Shown: positions 1 through 9,897 of the stretch, in pieces | How the letters are laid out: each line of letters opens with the position of its first letter | Numbering within the stretch: position 1 is the stretch's first letter | Source: Leptolyngbya sp. FACHB-321 | GTDB lineage: Bacteria > Cyanobacteriota > Cyanobacteriia > Leptolyngbyales > Leptolyngbyaceae | Assembly: GCF_014695975.1 (NCBI RefSeq) | Contig: NZ_JACJPI010000058.1 | Coordinates: forward strand, 186,001 to 250,000 | Direction: 5' to 3' | Length of the DNA: 64,000 nt | Notes under the pieces: generated by a model | Databases searched by the model: none | What the model was told of the DNA's origin: nothing | What the model saw: only the letters and a program-made list of their open reading frames with translations | Translations under genes and position numbers: made by a program

Positions 1-2
1 AA

Positions 3-83
3 CTACAGGCGATCGTTAATCTAGGTGGAATTCTGGGGTTTGTAATTGGGTTGCTCCAGAGTGGTGTGCTGCTGCTGCGCTAA
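3..83 (+). CDS. C-terminal fragment of a DUF445 family membrane protein
   Basis: The first 81 bases are an open frame that runs in from outside the window and ends at TAA (81-83). The 26 visible residues are very hydrophobic and include NLGGILGFVIGLLQ. That matches the way DUF445 (YjiN-type) membrane proteins end, with a final Gly-rich transmembrane helix of the form GG.LG..IGLLQ. The gene is convergent with the SDR gene, whose stop lies 40 bp away. Only the tail is visible, so the family call rests on this one motif. A different small-helix membrane protein is possible. Confidence 0.6.
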   Translation, partial: LQAIVNLGGILGFVIGLLQSGVLLLR

Positions 84-123
84 CCAGACGTCAGATTTTT
101 TAAGAAGTTCGGCTTCTAGGCAT

Positions 124-939
124 TTACCAGGGCAAGCGACTGCCATCCCAGGAGAAAAACTCGCCACTATCGCTTTCTTGAAGTTGATCAAGTACGGTAA
201 GCAATTGCTTGACGGTGCGATCGACGGTAAAGAGTTTTTCTGGCGGCACATGGCGCTGAAAGGGTTTCGATAGCTGTGTGTCGGTAGTGCCAGGATGCAA
301 GGTGACGACGATCGCTCGTGGGCAGGTGCGCTTGTATTCGATCGCGGTTGATCGCATGAACATATTTAACGCGGCTTTGGATGCTCGATAGCCGTACCAT
401 CCACCCACGTGATTATCACCAATACTGCCAATTTTTGCGGAAATAGTTGCTAGAACGGCGCGCTCGCTATGCTTGAGCAACGGCTGTACGTGTTTTGCTA
501 GCAGCACAGCACCAATGCTATTGACCTGAAAATAATGGAGCAGCTGATCAGTGTTGAGATGCCGCAAGCTTTTTTCGGGCTGCATTACGCCTTCATGTAA
601 CACACCGACGCAGTTGATGACATAGTGCAGGGCTGGGCTTTCTGCTTGAATCGCTTGCCTTACCGCAACAATTTGCGCTTCGTCTGTAATATCCATCGGC
701 AAACAACGGAGACGCGGATCGGCGATCGCCAATAGATCCGCTTGCGGGTTGCGGTAGGTGGCATAGAGACGATCGACCCGGTTTGCCTGCAAGAACTGTC
801 GCGCAAACTCTAACCCAATACCCTGACCTGCTCCAACAATCAGTGCTGCTTTGGGTGGACGATCGCTACTCAGATCCCCGACTTCTTCAAGAAGTTGGGG
901 ATCTGGCGATGTCAGGGAGTTGAAGCTAACAGCTGTCAC
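124..939 (-). CDS. SDR family NAD(P)-dependent oxidoreductase (C-factor-like)
   Basis: A 271-residue short-chain dehydrogenase/reductase of unknown substrate. The cofactor motif GAGQGIG is at residues 36-42 and the catalytic YRASK (YxxxK) at 183-187, after a Ser-containing segment near 166-171. The usual NNAG is changed to NCVG around 108-111. The YGYRASKAALNMF pattern resembles the CsgA/C-factor branch, but the substrate cannot be read from sequence. The start is GTG, and its last two bases plus one form the TGA of the upstream nitroreductase gene (GTGA overlap), so translation is probably coupled. No other good start exists before the Rossmann fold. Oddity: residues 12-23 are encoded by a palindromic dispersed repeat (871-905), so the N-terminal tail looks acquired. 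Confidence 0.85.
   Translation of the reverse strand: MTAVSFNSLTSPDPQLLEEVGDLSSDRPPKAALIVGAGQGIGLEFARQFLQANRVDRLYATYRNPQADLLAIADPRLRCLPMDITDEAQIVAVRQAIQAESPALHYVINCVGVLHEGVMQPEKSLRHLNTDQLLHYFQVNSIGAVLLAKHVQPLLKHSERAVLATISAKIGSIGDNHVGGWYGYRASKAALNMFMRSTAIEYKRTCPRAIVVTLHPGTTDTQLSKPFQRHVPPEKLFTVDRTVKQLLTVLDQLQESDSGEFFSWDGSRLPW
871..905. repeat. Palindromic dispersed repeat inside the SDR gene
   Basis: Two 17-bp arms (871-887 and 889-905) flank a single C. They are reverse complements except for one C/T difference, which still allows a G-U pair. The core is AGATCCCCGACTTCTT and its complement. This GATCCCCGACTT palindrome type is familiar as a dispersed element in many cyanobacterial genomes; that recognition is from memory, not a search. 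Here it lies in frame at the 5' end of a coding sequence. Confidence 0.75.
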
Positions 940-1595
940 GACACGTACTGTACCAACTGTTGAGCTGGGTAGCGTACTTTCGCCTGCGATGCACTTTTAT
1001 CATCCTCTGCTCGATAGCCTGCCGGACAAAGCACGACAGAGGCATAGCCTTGCTCTGTCAACCCTAAAATCTCATCGTATTTTGGTGGGTTGAAGCCTTC
1101 CATGGGGCAAGTATCAATGCCTAACAGAGCGGCGCTTGTCATAAATTGCCCTAACGCGATGTAAACCTGTCGCTTCGACCACTCATCAATATCAAGAGGA
1201 TAGGGAGGCTTAGCCATAAAGCCGTTGATTACCTTAGCGAATCCCTGCAAGTTTTCGATCGGCACCTGACGCACGTCCGCCATATTTTGCATAAAGCGAT
1301 CAACGTCGTCTGTATTCAAACCCTTTTTGAACGCTAGTACTACTAGATGGGATGCCTCAACGACCTGGGTTTGTCCCCAGCTATGCTCAAGTAACTGCTG
1401 ACGAGTTTCGGGGTTGGTGACGACAAAAAACTTCCAGGGCTGTAACCCAAATGAAGATGGAGCCAGAACTAGGCTCTCTATCAGGGCTTGCCAAACATCA
1501 GGCGTAATCGTCTTTGTCGAATCAAACTTTTTGGTAGCGTAGCGCCAATGTAGCTGTTGCAGTAATTGTTCGGTTGAAACGACAGCAGTACTCAT
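936..1595 (-). CDS. NAD(P)H-dependent nitroreductase family oxidoreductase
   Basis: A 219-residue FMN-dependent oxidoreductase of the nitroreductase (NfsB/YfkO-like) fold. The N-terminal HWRYATKKFD corresponds to the family's R(R)S.R.F FMN-phosphate site. It is followed by the PSSFGLQPWKFFVV segment, equivalent to PSS.N.QPW.F.V, which contacts the flavin. The C-terminal CPMEGFNP and VVLCPAGYRAEDDK segments are also typical. Length is normal for the family. Enzymes of this kind reduce nitroaromatics, quinones or flavins with NAD(P)H, and the physiological substrate is unknown. ATG is at 1595. The stop overlaps the GTG of the SDR gene, so the two form a two-gene redox operon. Confidence 0.88.
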   Translation of the reverse strand: MSTAVVSTEQLLQQLHWRYATKKFDSTKTITPDVWQALIESLVLAPSSFGLQPWKFFVVTNPETRQQLLEHSWGQTQVVEASHLVVLAFKKGLNTDDVDRFMQNMADVRQVPIENLQGFAKVINGFMAKPPYPLDIDEWSKRQVYIALGQFMTSAALLGIDTCPMEGFNPPKYDEILGLTEQGYASVVLCPAGYRAEDDKSASQAKVRYPAQQLVQYVS

Positions 1596-1657
1596 ATGTA
1601 TCGCTCTGTAAAGGCACCCCGATTATAGCGAACACAATCGTCTGAGCGTTGAATAAT

Positions 1658-2839
1658 CTAACTTAACGCCTCGAACTGTTGCCAGCAGAGGTAAAGCGCC
1701 CGTGGAACATGGAAGCAGCCTTTCCATTTGCCACCTTTAAGGTTTAAGAGAACTTCGCCACGACGATCGAGGTAGCCAAACCACTCTCCGTATTGAGGAT
1801 CAGCAAAGTGTGACCAGGTGTAGGTATGCAGTTTTTGATACCACTCCCAGCACGCCTCTCGTCCCGTCAGGCGATAGCTCATTGCCAGTGCTACCAGCGC
1901 TTCTAAATGCACCCACCAAAGCTTTTGATCCCATTCCAATTGCTGCGTCGGATGACCCTCTGCATCCATAAAGTAGTACAAGCCGTTGTATTCTTTATCC
2001 CAGGCGAAGTTGAGGCTATTAAGCACAACATCTACTGCCTGGTTAATGGTGTTGGTATCGTTACGACGCTTCGCAATATCCATCACAAACCACATTGCTT
2101 CAATGCCGTGACCCGGGTTGATGAGCCGTCCCTCAAACGAATCAACATGAGTACCGTCAGGCGCAACGTTTTCGTACATGAGTCCTCGATCGCCATCCAA
2201 AAAATCGGTCATGACTTCTTGAACCGTAGCAGCCAGAACTTCCTCTAACTGGTCGCTCGGCAACAACCAAGCCATTTCCAGAGATAAGTTGGCAAGAATC
2301 ATTGGCACTGCCAGAGATTTCAACGGACGGGTGCCAGGAAACGTTTTGTTGTAGCTTCCTTTGGGGTTGTCCTTGCGCCGGAGCACGTTGTTATACGCCT
2401 GCAACGCGACTTCTTTTGCCCAGTCTTCATTGGATGCCAGCGCATACTTACTAAATGCCATTGCCGCAAAGCAGTCAGAAAAGATGTTGTAAGGTTGCAC
2501 CAGTGGATTGCCCGCACGATCGAGCGCAAAGTACCAGTTACCATCCGCATCGCGCCCATGTTTGGCAAGAAAATTCGCACCATTTGCCGCAACTTTTAAC
2601 CAGTGGTCACGCTGCTCAGACTGGTTTTCAAGCTGGTTGTAGAGCATGGAGAACAGCCACACCTGACGGTTTTGCAACCAGATGAATTTGTCAGTGTCAT
2701 AGACTTTGCCAGCGCGATCGAGACAGGTAAAGTAACCACCTTTCTCCCAGTCGATCGAATGCTGCTCCCAAAACGGAATCACATCATCCAGCAGCGCCTT
2801 TTTATACTGGTTAGCCAGCCCCTTAAAATCTTTCTCCAT
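1658..2839 (-). CDS. N-acylglucosamine 2-epimerase (AGE/RenBP family)
   Basis: A 393-residue (alpha/alpha)6-barrel epimerase, expected to interconvert N-acetylglucosamine and N-acetylmannosamine. The two general-base/acid histidines of the family are visible at H244 ([10 protein letters not shown]) and H377 ([14 protein letters not shown]). Their 133-residue spacing equals that reported for the Anabaena enzyme (H239/H372). The length is also close to that enzyme (about 388). The ATG lies 10 bp after the hydrolase stop, so the pair is probably co-transcribed. Other AGE-family activities (mannose or cellobiose epimerisation) cannot be excluded by sequence alone. Confidence 0.88.
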   Translation of the reverse strand: MEKDFKGLANQYKKALLDDVIPFWEQHSIDWEKGGYFTCLDRAGKVYDTDKFIWLQNRQVWLFSMLYNQLENQSEQRDHWLKVAANGANFLAKHGRDADGNWYFALDRAGNPLVQPYNIFSDCFAAMAFSKYALASNEDWAKEVALQAYNNVLRRKDNPKGSYNKTFPGTRPLKSLAVPMILANLSLEMAWLLPSDQLEEVLAATVQEVMTDFLDGDRGLMYENVAPDGTHVDSFEGRLINPGHGIEAMWFVMDIAKRRNDTNTINQAVDVVLNSLNFAWDKEYNGLYYFMDAEGHPTQQLEWDQKLWWVHLEALVALAMSYRLTGREACWEWYQKLHTYTWSHFADPQYGEWFGYLDRRGEVLLNLKGGKWKGCFHVPRALYLCWQQFEALS

Positions 2840-2849
2840 GCCTCTACCT

Positions 2850-2877
2850 CTATTCCCGACTCCCTATTCCCGACTCC
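2850..2877. repeat. 14-bp tandem repeat spanning the hydrolase stop codon
   Basis: Two exact copies of CTATTCCCGACTCC (2850-2863 and 2864-2877). It is one of the short polypyrimidine repeats common in cyanobacteria. It supplies the TAG stop of the hydrolase gene and the last few codons before it. Confidence 0.8.
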
Positions 2878-3728
2878 CCAAGAAATTCTCGCATCAATTG
2901 ATTGACTAACTGCGGTTGTTCTTGCTGTACCCAATGGCTGCAATTGGGGATGTAGCGGATGCGGAAATCCTGCACGTATTTTTCGGTGCCGTAGGTCAGT
3001 TCTTTCCCCAAAGCCGCATCCGCTTCGCCCCAGATAAGTAGCGTGGGAACGGTAAGAATGCCCCAATCGCTGGTTGTTAAGCCTTGTTCGAACATATTGC
3101 GGTAATAGTTGAGTGTCGCCGTTAAGGTATCCCGTTTTGCGAACGCATTCTTATACGCCTCAATATCGTCATCGCTAAAGGTCGTTTTATCAACAGCCAT
3201 GCCTTTAAAGGCGGCTTCCAACACTTGAAAATCGTTTAACTGAATCAGTAATTCGGGCAAGATAGGAAGCTGGAAGAAAAAGATGTAAGCGCTACGGAGC
3301 AATTGCTGGGGCGTGCGTAATCCTTCAGCAAACTTGGCGGGATGGGGTAGATTCAGCACAATCAGGCGATCGATCAACTCTGGATACGCATAGGCAAACG
3401 ACCAGGCGATCGCGCCACCCCAATCATGACCGACTAAGACGCAGCGAGCGTAGCCCAAACCTTCAATCACACCTTTGATATCCTTGATAAATTCCGCCAT
3501 CACATAAGCAGACTGTGCTTCTGGCTTGTCGCTATCGTTGTAGCCACGCAAGTCTAACGCCACGACTTTGTGATCTCTGGCAAACTCTGGAATTTGATGT
3601 CGCCAGGAGTACCAGAACTCTGGAAAGCCGTGCAGCATCAGCATGAGCGGACCTTCGCCTTGAGTCACATAATGCAGCTTGATGCCGTTGGTGTGAATCG
3701 TGTCGTGGTGCCAGGATGCTTCAGACAT
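2850..3728 (-). CDS. Alpha/beta hydrolase, epoxide-hydrolase-like
   Basis: An alpha/beta-fold hydrolase of about 292 residues. [11 protein letters not shown] is the HGxP oxyanion motif of epoxide hydrolases. The nucleophile elbow GHDWGG carries Asp rather than Ser, as in epoxide hydrolases and haloalkane dehalogenases. The acidic residue lies in [11 protein letters not shown] and the catalytic His in [13 protein letters not shown]. The start is ATG 3728; the TTG six bases upstream is less likely. The last residues (ESGIGSRE) and the stop codon are encoded by a 14-bp tandem repeat, so the native C-terminus has been replaced or extended. It lies immediately upstream of the epimerase gene; the substrate is unknown. 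Confidence 0.87.
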   Translation of the reverse strand: MSEASWHHDTIHTNGIKLHYVTQGEGPLMLMLHGFPEFWYSWRHQIPEFARDHKVVALDLRGYNDSDKPEAQSAYVMAEFIKDIKGVIEGLGYARCVLVGHDWGGAIAWSFAYAYPELIDRLIVLNLPHPAKFAEGLRTPQQLLRSAYIFFFQLPILPELLIQLNDFQVLEAAFKGMAVDKTTFSDDDIEAYKNAFAKRDTLTATLNYYRNMFEQGLTTSDWGILTVPTLLIWGEADAALGKELTYGTEKYVQDFRIRYIPNCSHWVQQEQPQLVNQLMREFLGESGIGSRE

Positions 3729-3832
3729 AATCAATCGGGGGCTAACGGCTTGTGTTCAAGCGCAGTCTAACAACCGATCGCCCTTCGCAGACAGGAACTC
3801 AAGTAAGAAATCCCTTTTATTTGTCACTCTTT

Positions 3833-4759
3833 TTAGTTGGCAAGCTGCTGTAGCTTGCTGAGAGCACTTTTGTAAACCGCAGTTGTCGGATCGAGGACGA
3901 TCGCCTGCTGATACGCTGCCTGTGCTGTTTTTAGCTCTCCCTGCCGTTCTAGAATCACACCTAGACTGTAGTGGAAAGCGGCATTTTTAGGGTTGAGCTG
4001 TAAGGCTTTGCGATAGGCGACGATCGCTGACTCTAGTTTGCCCTGCATCGCAAAAATGCTGCCCAGGTCGCTGTATGCAGCTATGTAGCGAGGATCAAGC
4101 CGGATAACGTATTGATGGACTGCGATCGCCTCTTGTAATTTGCCTTGCTTTCTCAGCGCTACACCCAGATGGTTGTAAGCCAATATGTGCTTGGGATTGG
4201 TCTGAATGGCTTGCCGATACGCAGCGATCGCCTGACTAAACTGCTGCTGTTTGCTATAGAGATCACCAATATTGGTGTGTATAAACGCATAGGTTGGGTT
4301 AAAGGCAACTGCTTTTTGGTAAGCCGCGATCGCATCATTCGGTTTCCCCTGTTGCTCCAGCGCGAACCCGATGTTGTTGTAGGCAAAAGCGTAGCGAGCA
4401 TCGTGCTGAATGGCAGCCTTGTACGCCACGATCGCGCCATCTAGCGTCCCCTGTTTCTCTAGCGCCGACCCCAGGTTGTAGTAGGTGAACGCATCCTTAG
4501 GGTAAAAGCGCAGAGCAGTTTCATAGATTGCGATCGCCTCGCCCAATTTGCCCTGATCTTCCAGAGCAACGCCCCGCTCAACATAAGCATTGTAAGCAGT
4601 GGGGCTTGCCAACAACAGTAGCGTGGCTGCTAAAGTGCTACCCCCCACCAGCCAGTAGCGTCTGGTCCGGTGTGGGTTGGGCTGGTGCAATGCAGGAGCC
4701 GATCTGAAAAGAGTACGCTTTTGCGAAAGAATGCGCTGCACTGCCTGATAAAACGTCAT
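3833..4759 (-). CDS. Membrane-anchored TPR repeat protein
   Basis: A 308-residue protein. It has a basic cytoplasmic N-terminus, one transmembrane helix (about residues 36-54, GGSTLAATLLLLASPTAYNA), then about seven 34-residue tetratricopeptide repeats to the C-terminus. The repeats follow the A.YN.LG.AL..QGKL..AI.AY..AI.L.P consensus. TPR domains are protein-interaction scaffolds. The single N-terminal helix suggests the repeats sit on the periplasmic/lumenal face of a membrane. The specific partner cannot be inferred. The HIP1 octamer recurs through the gene, in step with the repeats encoding A-I-A. Confidence 0.85.
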   Translation of the reverse strand: MTFYQAVQRILSQKRTLFRSAPALHQPNPHRTRRYWLVGGSTLAATLLLLASPTAYNAYVERGVALEDQGKLGEAIAIYETALRFYPKDAFTYYNLGSALEKQGTLDGAIVAYKAAIQHDARYAFAYNNIGFALEQQGKPNDAIAAYQKAVAFNPTYAFIHTNIGDLYSKQQQFSQAIAAYRQAIQTNPKHILAYNHLGVALRKQGKLQEAIAVHQYVIRLDPRYIAAYSDLGSIFAMQGKLESAIVAYRKALQLNPKNAAFHYSLGVILERQGELKTAQAAYQQAIVLDPTTAVYKSALSKLQQLAN

Positions 4760-4843
4760 GCGATCGAGCTATTATGTTGCCCTGATTCTAACTGACACCC
4801 CGTGGCTCCACGTCCTAAGAAGTACGGAGAGACATTGAGAGAA

Positions 4844-7800
4844 TTAAGGTTGTTGCTTGCTTTGCATTAAGCGCACGATCGTCGCCACGAGGGTGTCTGA
4901 TTCTACTGGCTTGGACAGATGCTCTTGAAACCCTGCTGCCATTGCTTGCTGATAATTCACGTCTCCAGCATAGGCAGTGAGGGCAATCGCCAGCACTTGA
5001 CCGCCTTGCTCTGGCGGTAGGGTTCTTATTTGACGTAGCAACATATAGCCATCGGTAAGCGGCATACCAACATCACTAACCAAAACATTAGGTTGAAACT
5101 GGCTTAACGCAGTCAGTGCTTCATTTGCTGACGTGACCGCCTTAACAGTGGCACCATATTGCTCAAGTAGAAAGGTGATAAATGTACGTGCATCGGCATC
5201 ATCATCAACGACCAAGATCCGCACGTGCTGAAGGGGTCGATCGTGAAAGGTGATGCAGGAAGCAGCATTAGTTTCTGCTGGAGTGCTGCTGCCATTCTCT
5301 AGCGATGGTAGCCTAACCCTAAAGGTTGCCCCCAAGCCTTCACCAGGGCTGTCAACCTCGACTGTGCCGCCATGTAGTTCAACAAAGCGGCGGACGATCG
5401 CTAGCCCTAGCCCTAAACCACCAAACTTTCTGGTTGTGGCTGCTTCTGCTTGACGAAAATAGTCAAAAACATGGGGGAGAAAGTCTGGCGGGATACCCTT
5501 GCCCGTATCCGCGATCGTGATCTGAGCCTGACTCTCTAGTTGCTCTAGTCGAATTGCCACTCGTCCGTGAGACGGTGTGAACTTAACAGCATTGGACAAC
5601 AGATTCCAAACGATTTGCTGAAGCCGATTGGGATCGCCAGCAACAGGTTTTACGTCCGGTGCCAGCGCTATCTGCACCTGAATTGCTTTGGCTTCCGCTG
5701 CCAGACGCACCGTTTCGATCGCGGCTTGAATGACGGTTGCTAGAGCCACTGGGACAGCATCTAAGCTAATTTTGCCCTGCATAATCCGCGAAATGTCTAA
5801 CAAGTCTTCAACTAGTTCGGCTTGTAAGCGAGCGTTGCGTTCGATGACTTGCAACGCTTCTGTCGTTTGAACCTCGTTTAATTTGCGTGTTTGAAGTAGC
5901 CGCGACCAGCCCAGAATGGGGTTGAGGGGCGATCGCAGTTCATGCGAAAGGACTGCCAGAAATTCGTCTTTGATGCGATTTGCTTGTTCGGCAACTTCGC
6001 GGGCAACTTGTTCTTGTTTCAGACTGCGATTACGCTGCTGCTCCAGCCGTTTTTGGTCGTCAATATCAGTTGCAGTGCCAAACCATTTCACTACCTGTCC
6101 CTGCTCATCCTTCAGCGGGATCGCCTGGTGCAAATGCCAACGGTAAAAGCCATCAAGATGGCGTATGCGCCCTTCAGCACGGTAGTAACTGCCACTTTGT
6201 TGAGCTGTAACCCAGCGATCGCTGAGAGTTGGTATATCGTCGGGATGAATAACCGCTTGCCAACCCTCCAACTGAACCTCGGTAAGCGTTAACCCTGTAA
6301 AATCTACCCACCGTTGATTAACGTCGAGCAGCATACCCTTAGGTTCAGCTGTCCAAACCAATTGGGGAATGGATTCAACTAAAAACCGATAGTGCTCTTC
6401 GCTTTGACGTAGGGCGATTTCCGCCTGCTTTTGACGGCTAATATCCAGGTTAATGCCTGCCCAGTGAATGATTTCGCCACGTTCATTGCGAACTGATAAG
6501 CCTCGTGACAGGACAGGATGCCAATTGCCATCTACACCTCGAAAGCGATGTTCCCTATCCCAGGTGCCTTCTGTGCGAACACATTCTTTCCAGGCAGCGA
6601 TCGTCGATTCTGCATCATCAGGATGCAGCGCCTTGCTCCAGCCAAACTCAGAACACTGTTCTTGCGTCAGCCCAATCAGTTGCAGAAACGATTCGCTGGC
6701 ATAAAGATTACGCCCAGCCGGGTCGCAAACCCAGATGCCGTAGTCCAGCGTTTCGCCGATCGCCCGATACAGACTTTCACTCTCGCGCAGTTTCGTCTCT
6801 GCCTGCTGACGCTCAGTGATGTCACGAATGAGCCAACGAAGGCTAGTCACGCTGCCAGTAGAGTCATATACACAACCAACCGTTACCTCAGCCGGAAAGA
6901 GCTTCTTTTGTCGAGTTTGTAGCTGCATCGTCCAAGACTGCGGCTCTGGCTGTTCCACCTGCTGCCGTGTCGCTAAGTGATGAAGTCGATCGCGGTATAC
7001 CATCAGGTCTGAGCTGGCGATGAAGTTGAGCAACGGCTGCCCCAATAAGCTTGCTAGCTCGATCGCCAACTGGGTTCTAATCGCCTGATTTGCCTCCTGA
7101 ATTAGCCCCGCGACATCGGTGACTAGATAGCCGTCGGGTGCCAGGTTAAATAAATCTTGATAGCGTTGCTGTTCGGTTTGTAGCTGCTCATTCTGCCGTT
7201 GCAGTTCTTCTTCGGCGAGTCGCAGTTCTTCCAGCGTTGTTTCTAACTCTTCGTTGATGAGCGTTAACTCAGTATTCTGCTGTTCCAGATGGATCTGAGT
7301 CTCAAGTAGGCTAGTTTCAGCCTCTTTGAGGGCGCTGATATCCAGCACAAAGCTCATTACCGTTGCCTCATCTACCAGGGTAGAACCAGTGAGCACAGGC
7401 ACATGCGTACCATCCTTGCGGAGATATGTTGTTTCAAGCGGTGTAGCGTAGGCGATCGCGGTTGGTGGTTGCAACGGCTCATGCAGATTCAATGCTTCAG
7501 AGGGAGCGATTGATCGCCATTGCATACGTCCAGCACGCAAGTCTTCTAGGGTATACCCAAGACTCTGCAAAAACGTACGATTTGCTTCTACCAGTGTGCC
7601 GTTTAAGTCACTCGTGATGATGCCAATCAGGTTCGATTCTGCCAAGCGGCTAAAGCGCTGTTCACTTTGACGAACTAACCTTAAGCTTGCTTCGGCTTTA
7701 CGTTTAGCAGCCTGCAACTGTGAGCAGAGAAAAGTAATAAGAAAGGACACGAGCCAGAATGTTGCCACTTGCACCACCCGGCTGACACTAGGAAGCTCCA

Positions 7801-8071
7801 GTGAGTAGATCGGCTCGATGAAAAAGTAGACGCTGTAGAAAGTGGAGAGCGCGATCGCTAATAAGCCTGGTTTTATGCCGCCAGCCCAGGCGCTTACCGC
7901 CACTGCCCCAAAAAACAGCGTAAACACAAGTGGGTTTAGCAGTGGCCATAGTAGCTGTGTCAGTAAGAGCGCGATCGTTGCTGCTACAACTGCATTGCCA
8001 TAGTAAAACAGTTGAGAGCGCTGCACCCGGAACAGTCTCTGCAAGAAGCCCACTCTCATGTCATGCGTCAT
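4844..8071 (-). CDS. Multi-PAS hybrid sensor histidine kinase with receiver domain
   Basis: A 1075-residue membrane sensor. The order is: a KdpD-like (DUF4118-type) block of about four transmembrane helices at residues 20-120; a PAS domain (about 135-245); a coiled coil (255-305); three further PAS/PAC modules (about 305-680); HisKA with the phospho-His in VLSHELRSP (about 705-770); HATPase with [20 protein letters not shown] and [10 protein letters not shown]; and a C-terminal receiver with DDD acid cluster, LVSDVGMP phospho-Asp and the LSKP lysine. All catalytic boxes look intact. The signal is unknown; PAS domains may bind flavin, haem or small molecules. A 407-bp gap with overlapping palindromes separates it from the upstream GAF gene. 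Confidence 0.92.
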   Translation of the reverse strand: MTHDMRVGFLQRLFRVQRSQLFYYGNAVVAATIALLLTQLLWPLLNPLVFTLFFGAVAVSAWAGGIKPGLLAIALSTFYSVYFFIEPIYSLELPSVSRVVQVATFWLVSFLITFLCSQLQAAKRKAEASLRLVRQSEQRFSRLAESNLIGIITSDLNGTLVEANRTFLQSLGYTLEDLRAGRMQWRSIAPSEALNLHEPLQPPTAIAYATPLETTYLRKDGTHVPVLTGSTLVDEATVMSFVLDISALKEAETSLLETQIHLEQQNTELTLINEELETTLEELRLAEEELQRQNEQLQTEQQRYQDLFNLAPDGYLVTDVAGLIQEANQAIRTQLAIELASLLGQPLLNFIASSDLMVYRDRLHHLATRQQVEQPEPQSWTMQLQTRQKKLFPAEVTVGCVYDSTGSVTSLRWLIRDITERQQAETKLRESESLYRAIGETLDYGIWVCDPAGRNLYASESFLQLIGLTQEQCSEFGWSKALHPDDAESTIAAWKECVRTEGTWDREHRFRGVDGNWHPVLSRGLSVRNERGEIIHWAGINLDISRQKQAEIALRQSEEHYRFLVESIPQLVWTAEPKGMLLDVNQRWVDFTGLTLTEVQLEGWQAVIHPDDIPTLSDRWVTAQQSGSYYRAEGRIRHLDGFYRWHLHQAIPLKDEQGQVVKWFGTATDIDDQKRLEQQRNRSLKQEQVAREVAEQANRIKDEFLAVLSHELRSPLNPILGWSRLLQTRKLNEVQTTEALQVIERNARLQAELVEDLLDISRIMQGKISLDAVPVALATVIQAAIETVRLAAEAKAIQVQIALAPDVKPVAGDPNRLQQIVWNLLSNAVKFTPSHGRVAIRLEQLESQAQITIADTGKGIPPDFLPHVFDYFRQAEAATTRKFGGLGLGLAIVRRFVELHGGTVEVDSPGEGLGATFRVRLPSLENGSSTPAETNAASCITFHDRPLQHVRILVVDDDADARTFITFLLEQYGATVKAVTSANEALTALSQFQPNVLVSDVGMPLTDGYMLLRQIRTLPPEQGGQVLAIALTAYAGDVNYQQAMAAGFQEHLSKPVESDTLVATIVRLMQSKQQP

Positions 8072-8478
8072 AGTCCTGCTTTGATTCGGGTTCCGTGCGG
8101 CATTTGCAAGCTGTCTTCAGGAGAGCGCTTGATAAACAGAAATTTATCAGGACCATAATCAGCCAGGCAAACGAAAGAGCGATGCAGGCTGCTTTCCTAC
8201 CTAAAGGTAGAGACAATTTTAGCGAAATAGGTAGATGTACACAATCAAAAACACCTTTGATCAGAAGGCATTAACGACTGTGCAGGAGGTTTATTGAATC
8301 TTCCTCAAACCAGAAAATGTTATTTTTCATACAGCCTAAATTCAGAGTGCGATCGCACTCGATCGGATACAGCACTGCCATGCCCGATCGAGTCTCTGCT
8401 CCATAACGCTTATGGTTCAGCGCAACATACGAACGCTTTTTAGCAACTGTGATGCAAGACGCACGATCAGGCGATACC
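8072..8478. other. Intergenic region with overlapping palindromes
   Basis: No coding sequence was seen. The notable structure is at 8345-8393. A perfect 16-bp palindrome GAGTGCGATCGCACTC (8345-8360) overlaps one arm of a perfect 10-bp inverted repeat (8357-8366 ACTCGATCGG with 8384-8393), which has a 17-nt loop. It lies 86-134 bp past the GAF gene stop and about 270 bp upstream of the hybrid kinase ATG. It could act as a terminator or an operator. There is no T-run. Confidence 0.5.
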
Positions 8479-9054
8479 CTATTGCGTCACTGGTGGCTTC
8501 ACTGCTGCCTTAACGTAAGCAACAGCGCTCGGTGTAATGGCTTGTACTACTTGCTCGATCGCTTCCTGTTCTGTCTGTGTCCAGTGCCGTGGCTGACCAA
8601 AGACGCTGGGCTGTAGGACACCCCAAAGCTGTCCTTCACAGCAAATGTGGGCATGAATGAGGGCACGATGCCCAAAATTTTCCTGCTCAAACTGTTTGTT
8701 TACAGTGTCGGCACTGGCAGCTTCTACATCGTCAACCACAATGGAAGGCTCTGTACGTAAAGCAGCAGCAAACATTGGATCATCATCAGGCAAGGACGGT
8801 GGCTCAAGCTTCCAGTCTTCGTCGTACACCGTTGGAATATCAGCATGGCGTACCCAGTAAAAAGGTACTTTGCCCAAGCGTGTATTTGGCTCTCGCAGAT
8901 AAAGAAAGCAGCGATCGCACGCCAAATAATCTCCAAGTGCAGGCATCAAAGCATTGAATAGCGTTTCGGGCGTTGAGGTTGTTGCCAGGACGTTAGCAAG
9001 GGAAGCAGGCAGGCGATCGAACTTAGACTTGAGCAATGGCTTATCCTCTGACAA
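8479..9054 (-). CDS. GAF domain protein
   Basis: A 191-residue soluble protein made almost entirely of one GAF domain. It has LFNALMPALGDYLACDRCFLYL at the first helix-strand, VDDVEAASADTVNKQFEQENFGHRALIHAHICCEGQLWGVLQP in the core, and the final helix TQTEQEAIEQVVQAI. It lacks the conserved Cys-His context of bilin-binding GAF domains, so it is probably a small-ligand sensor or a regulator without chromophore. It has no output domain and may work with the neighbouring hybrid kinase; that pairing is inference from position only. The start is TTG at 9054. Confidence 0.82.
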   Translation of the reverse strand: MSEDKPLLKSKFDRLPASLANVLATTSTPETLFNALMPALGDYLACDRCFLYLREPNTRLGKVPFYWVRHADIPTVYDEDWKLEPPSLPDDDPMFAAALRTEPSIVVDDVEAASADTVNKQFEQENFGHRALIHAHICCEGQLWGVLQPSVFGQPRHWTQTEQEAIEQVVQAITPSAVAYVKAAVKPPVTQ

Positions 9055-9135
9055 TATGTTTCGGCAACCACACTTTCTTGCTAATCAATCAATGATGGCA
9101 GTGTGGCTGACGCAAATGACAAGTGTGGTTATGTG

Positions 9136-9897
9136 CTAACTCAATGGATTCTCTTGCATTACTTCAGGAGCTTCCTTTACAAACGTCCATTCCAGTAGCT
9201 TGCGGGGCGCATGTTTTAAGGCTTCTACTAGTTGCTCGTTATCTTTAAAGGTTACTTGCGAGAGCGCTGTTGCTTCCACATTGACCGTAAAGCGATCGTC
9301 TTCAAAACACCAGGGCGTGACTGTCACCAAGCCGTTATCGCTTTGGATTACATAGTACCGTTGGCCATCGGGACCTTTGCTAATTTCTAACGCACGCTCA
9401 TCCATTGGTAGCTCTTGCTGACAAAGAATGAGTGAAAGGCGATCGCACCACTGCATAAATGCATAGGCACTATCGGCATCTTCTTGCGATATTGACAGGT
9501 CTTCACGCCACCGTGTCTGGTTTTCTAATTGTTCATCCAAAAAAGCATCGGCTTCAGCAGACGTACCACGCTTACTAGCGTTTAAGTGAGATTGATGCAT
9601 GGAGTTTAACAAAGCCACCCACCGCCCACGATACAAAGAACGCTCTATATGCTCCCGTAATGGTTCAAAAGAGCCGCCCTCATCCATCAAAAAGTCTTTA
9701 GGTGTTTTTGCTTCTGTCAGGTTGTCGTGTTCCCACTCTTTCTCTAGATCATCATGATGCGATATCGCTGCTACGGTTTCATAGAGTCGAGGGGGTGAAT
9801 CTTTACGTCGCCAATGCCCTGCTATTTGAGCGGCCAGCAAAGCATGAGCACGATGATAAATGATCTGCCAGCCGTTCTGAGTCTGATGAACAATCAC
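9136..9897 (-). CDS. DUF3891 family protein
   Basis: The chosen start is GTG 9897, giving a 253-residue protein that begins MIVHQTQNGWQIIYHRAHALLA. This matches the usual MIV....GW opening of DUF3891 proteins. An AGGAG lies 9 nt upstream of it; the longer frame from TTG 9927 has no such signal. Conserved-looking His/Asp positions (HRAHALLAAQIAGHW, SHHDDLEKEW, HQSHL, WCDRLSLI) resemble the metal-binding layout of HD-type phosphohydrolases. That resemblance is inference. Function is unknown. It is separated by about 80 bp from the GAF gene on the same strand. Confidence 0.8.
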   Translation of the reverse strand: MIVHQTQNGWQIIYHRAHALLAAQIAGHWRRKDSPPRLYETVAAISHHDDLEKEWEHDNLTEAKTPKDFLMDEGGSFEPLREHIERSLYRGRWVALLNSMHQSHLNASKRGTSAEADAFLDEQLENQTRWREDLSISQEDADSAYAFMQWCDRLSLILCQQELPMDERALEISKGPDGQRYYVIQSDNGLVTVTPWCFEDDRFTVNVEATALSQVTFKDNEQLVEALKHAPRKLLEWTFVKEAPEVMQENPLS

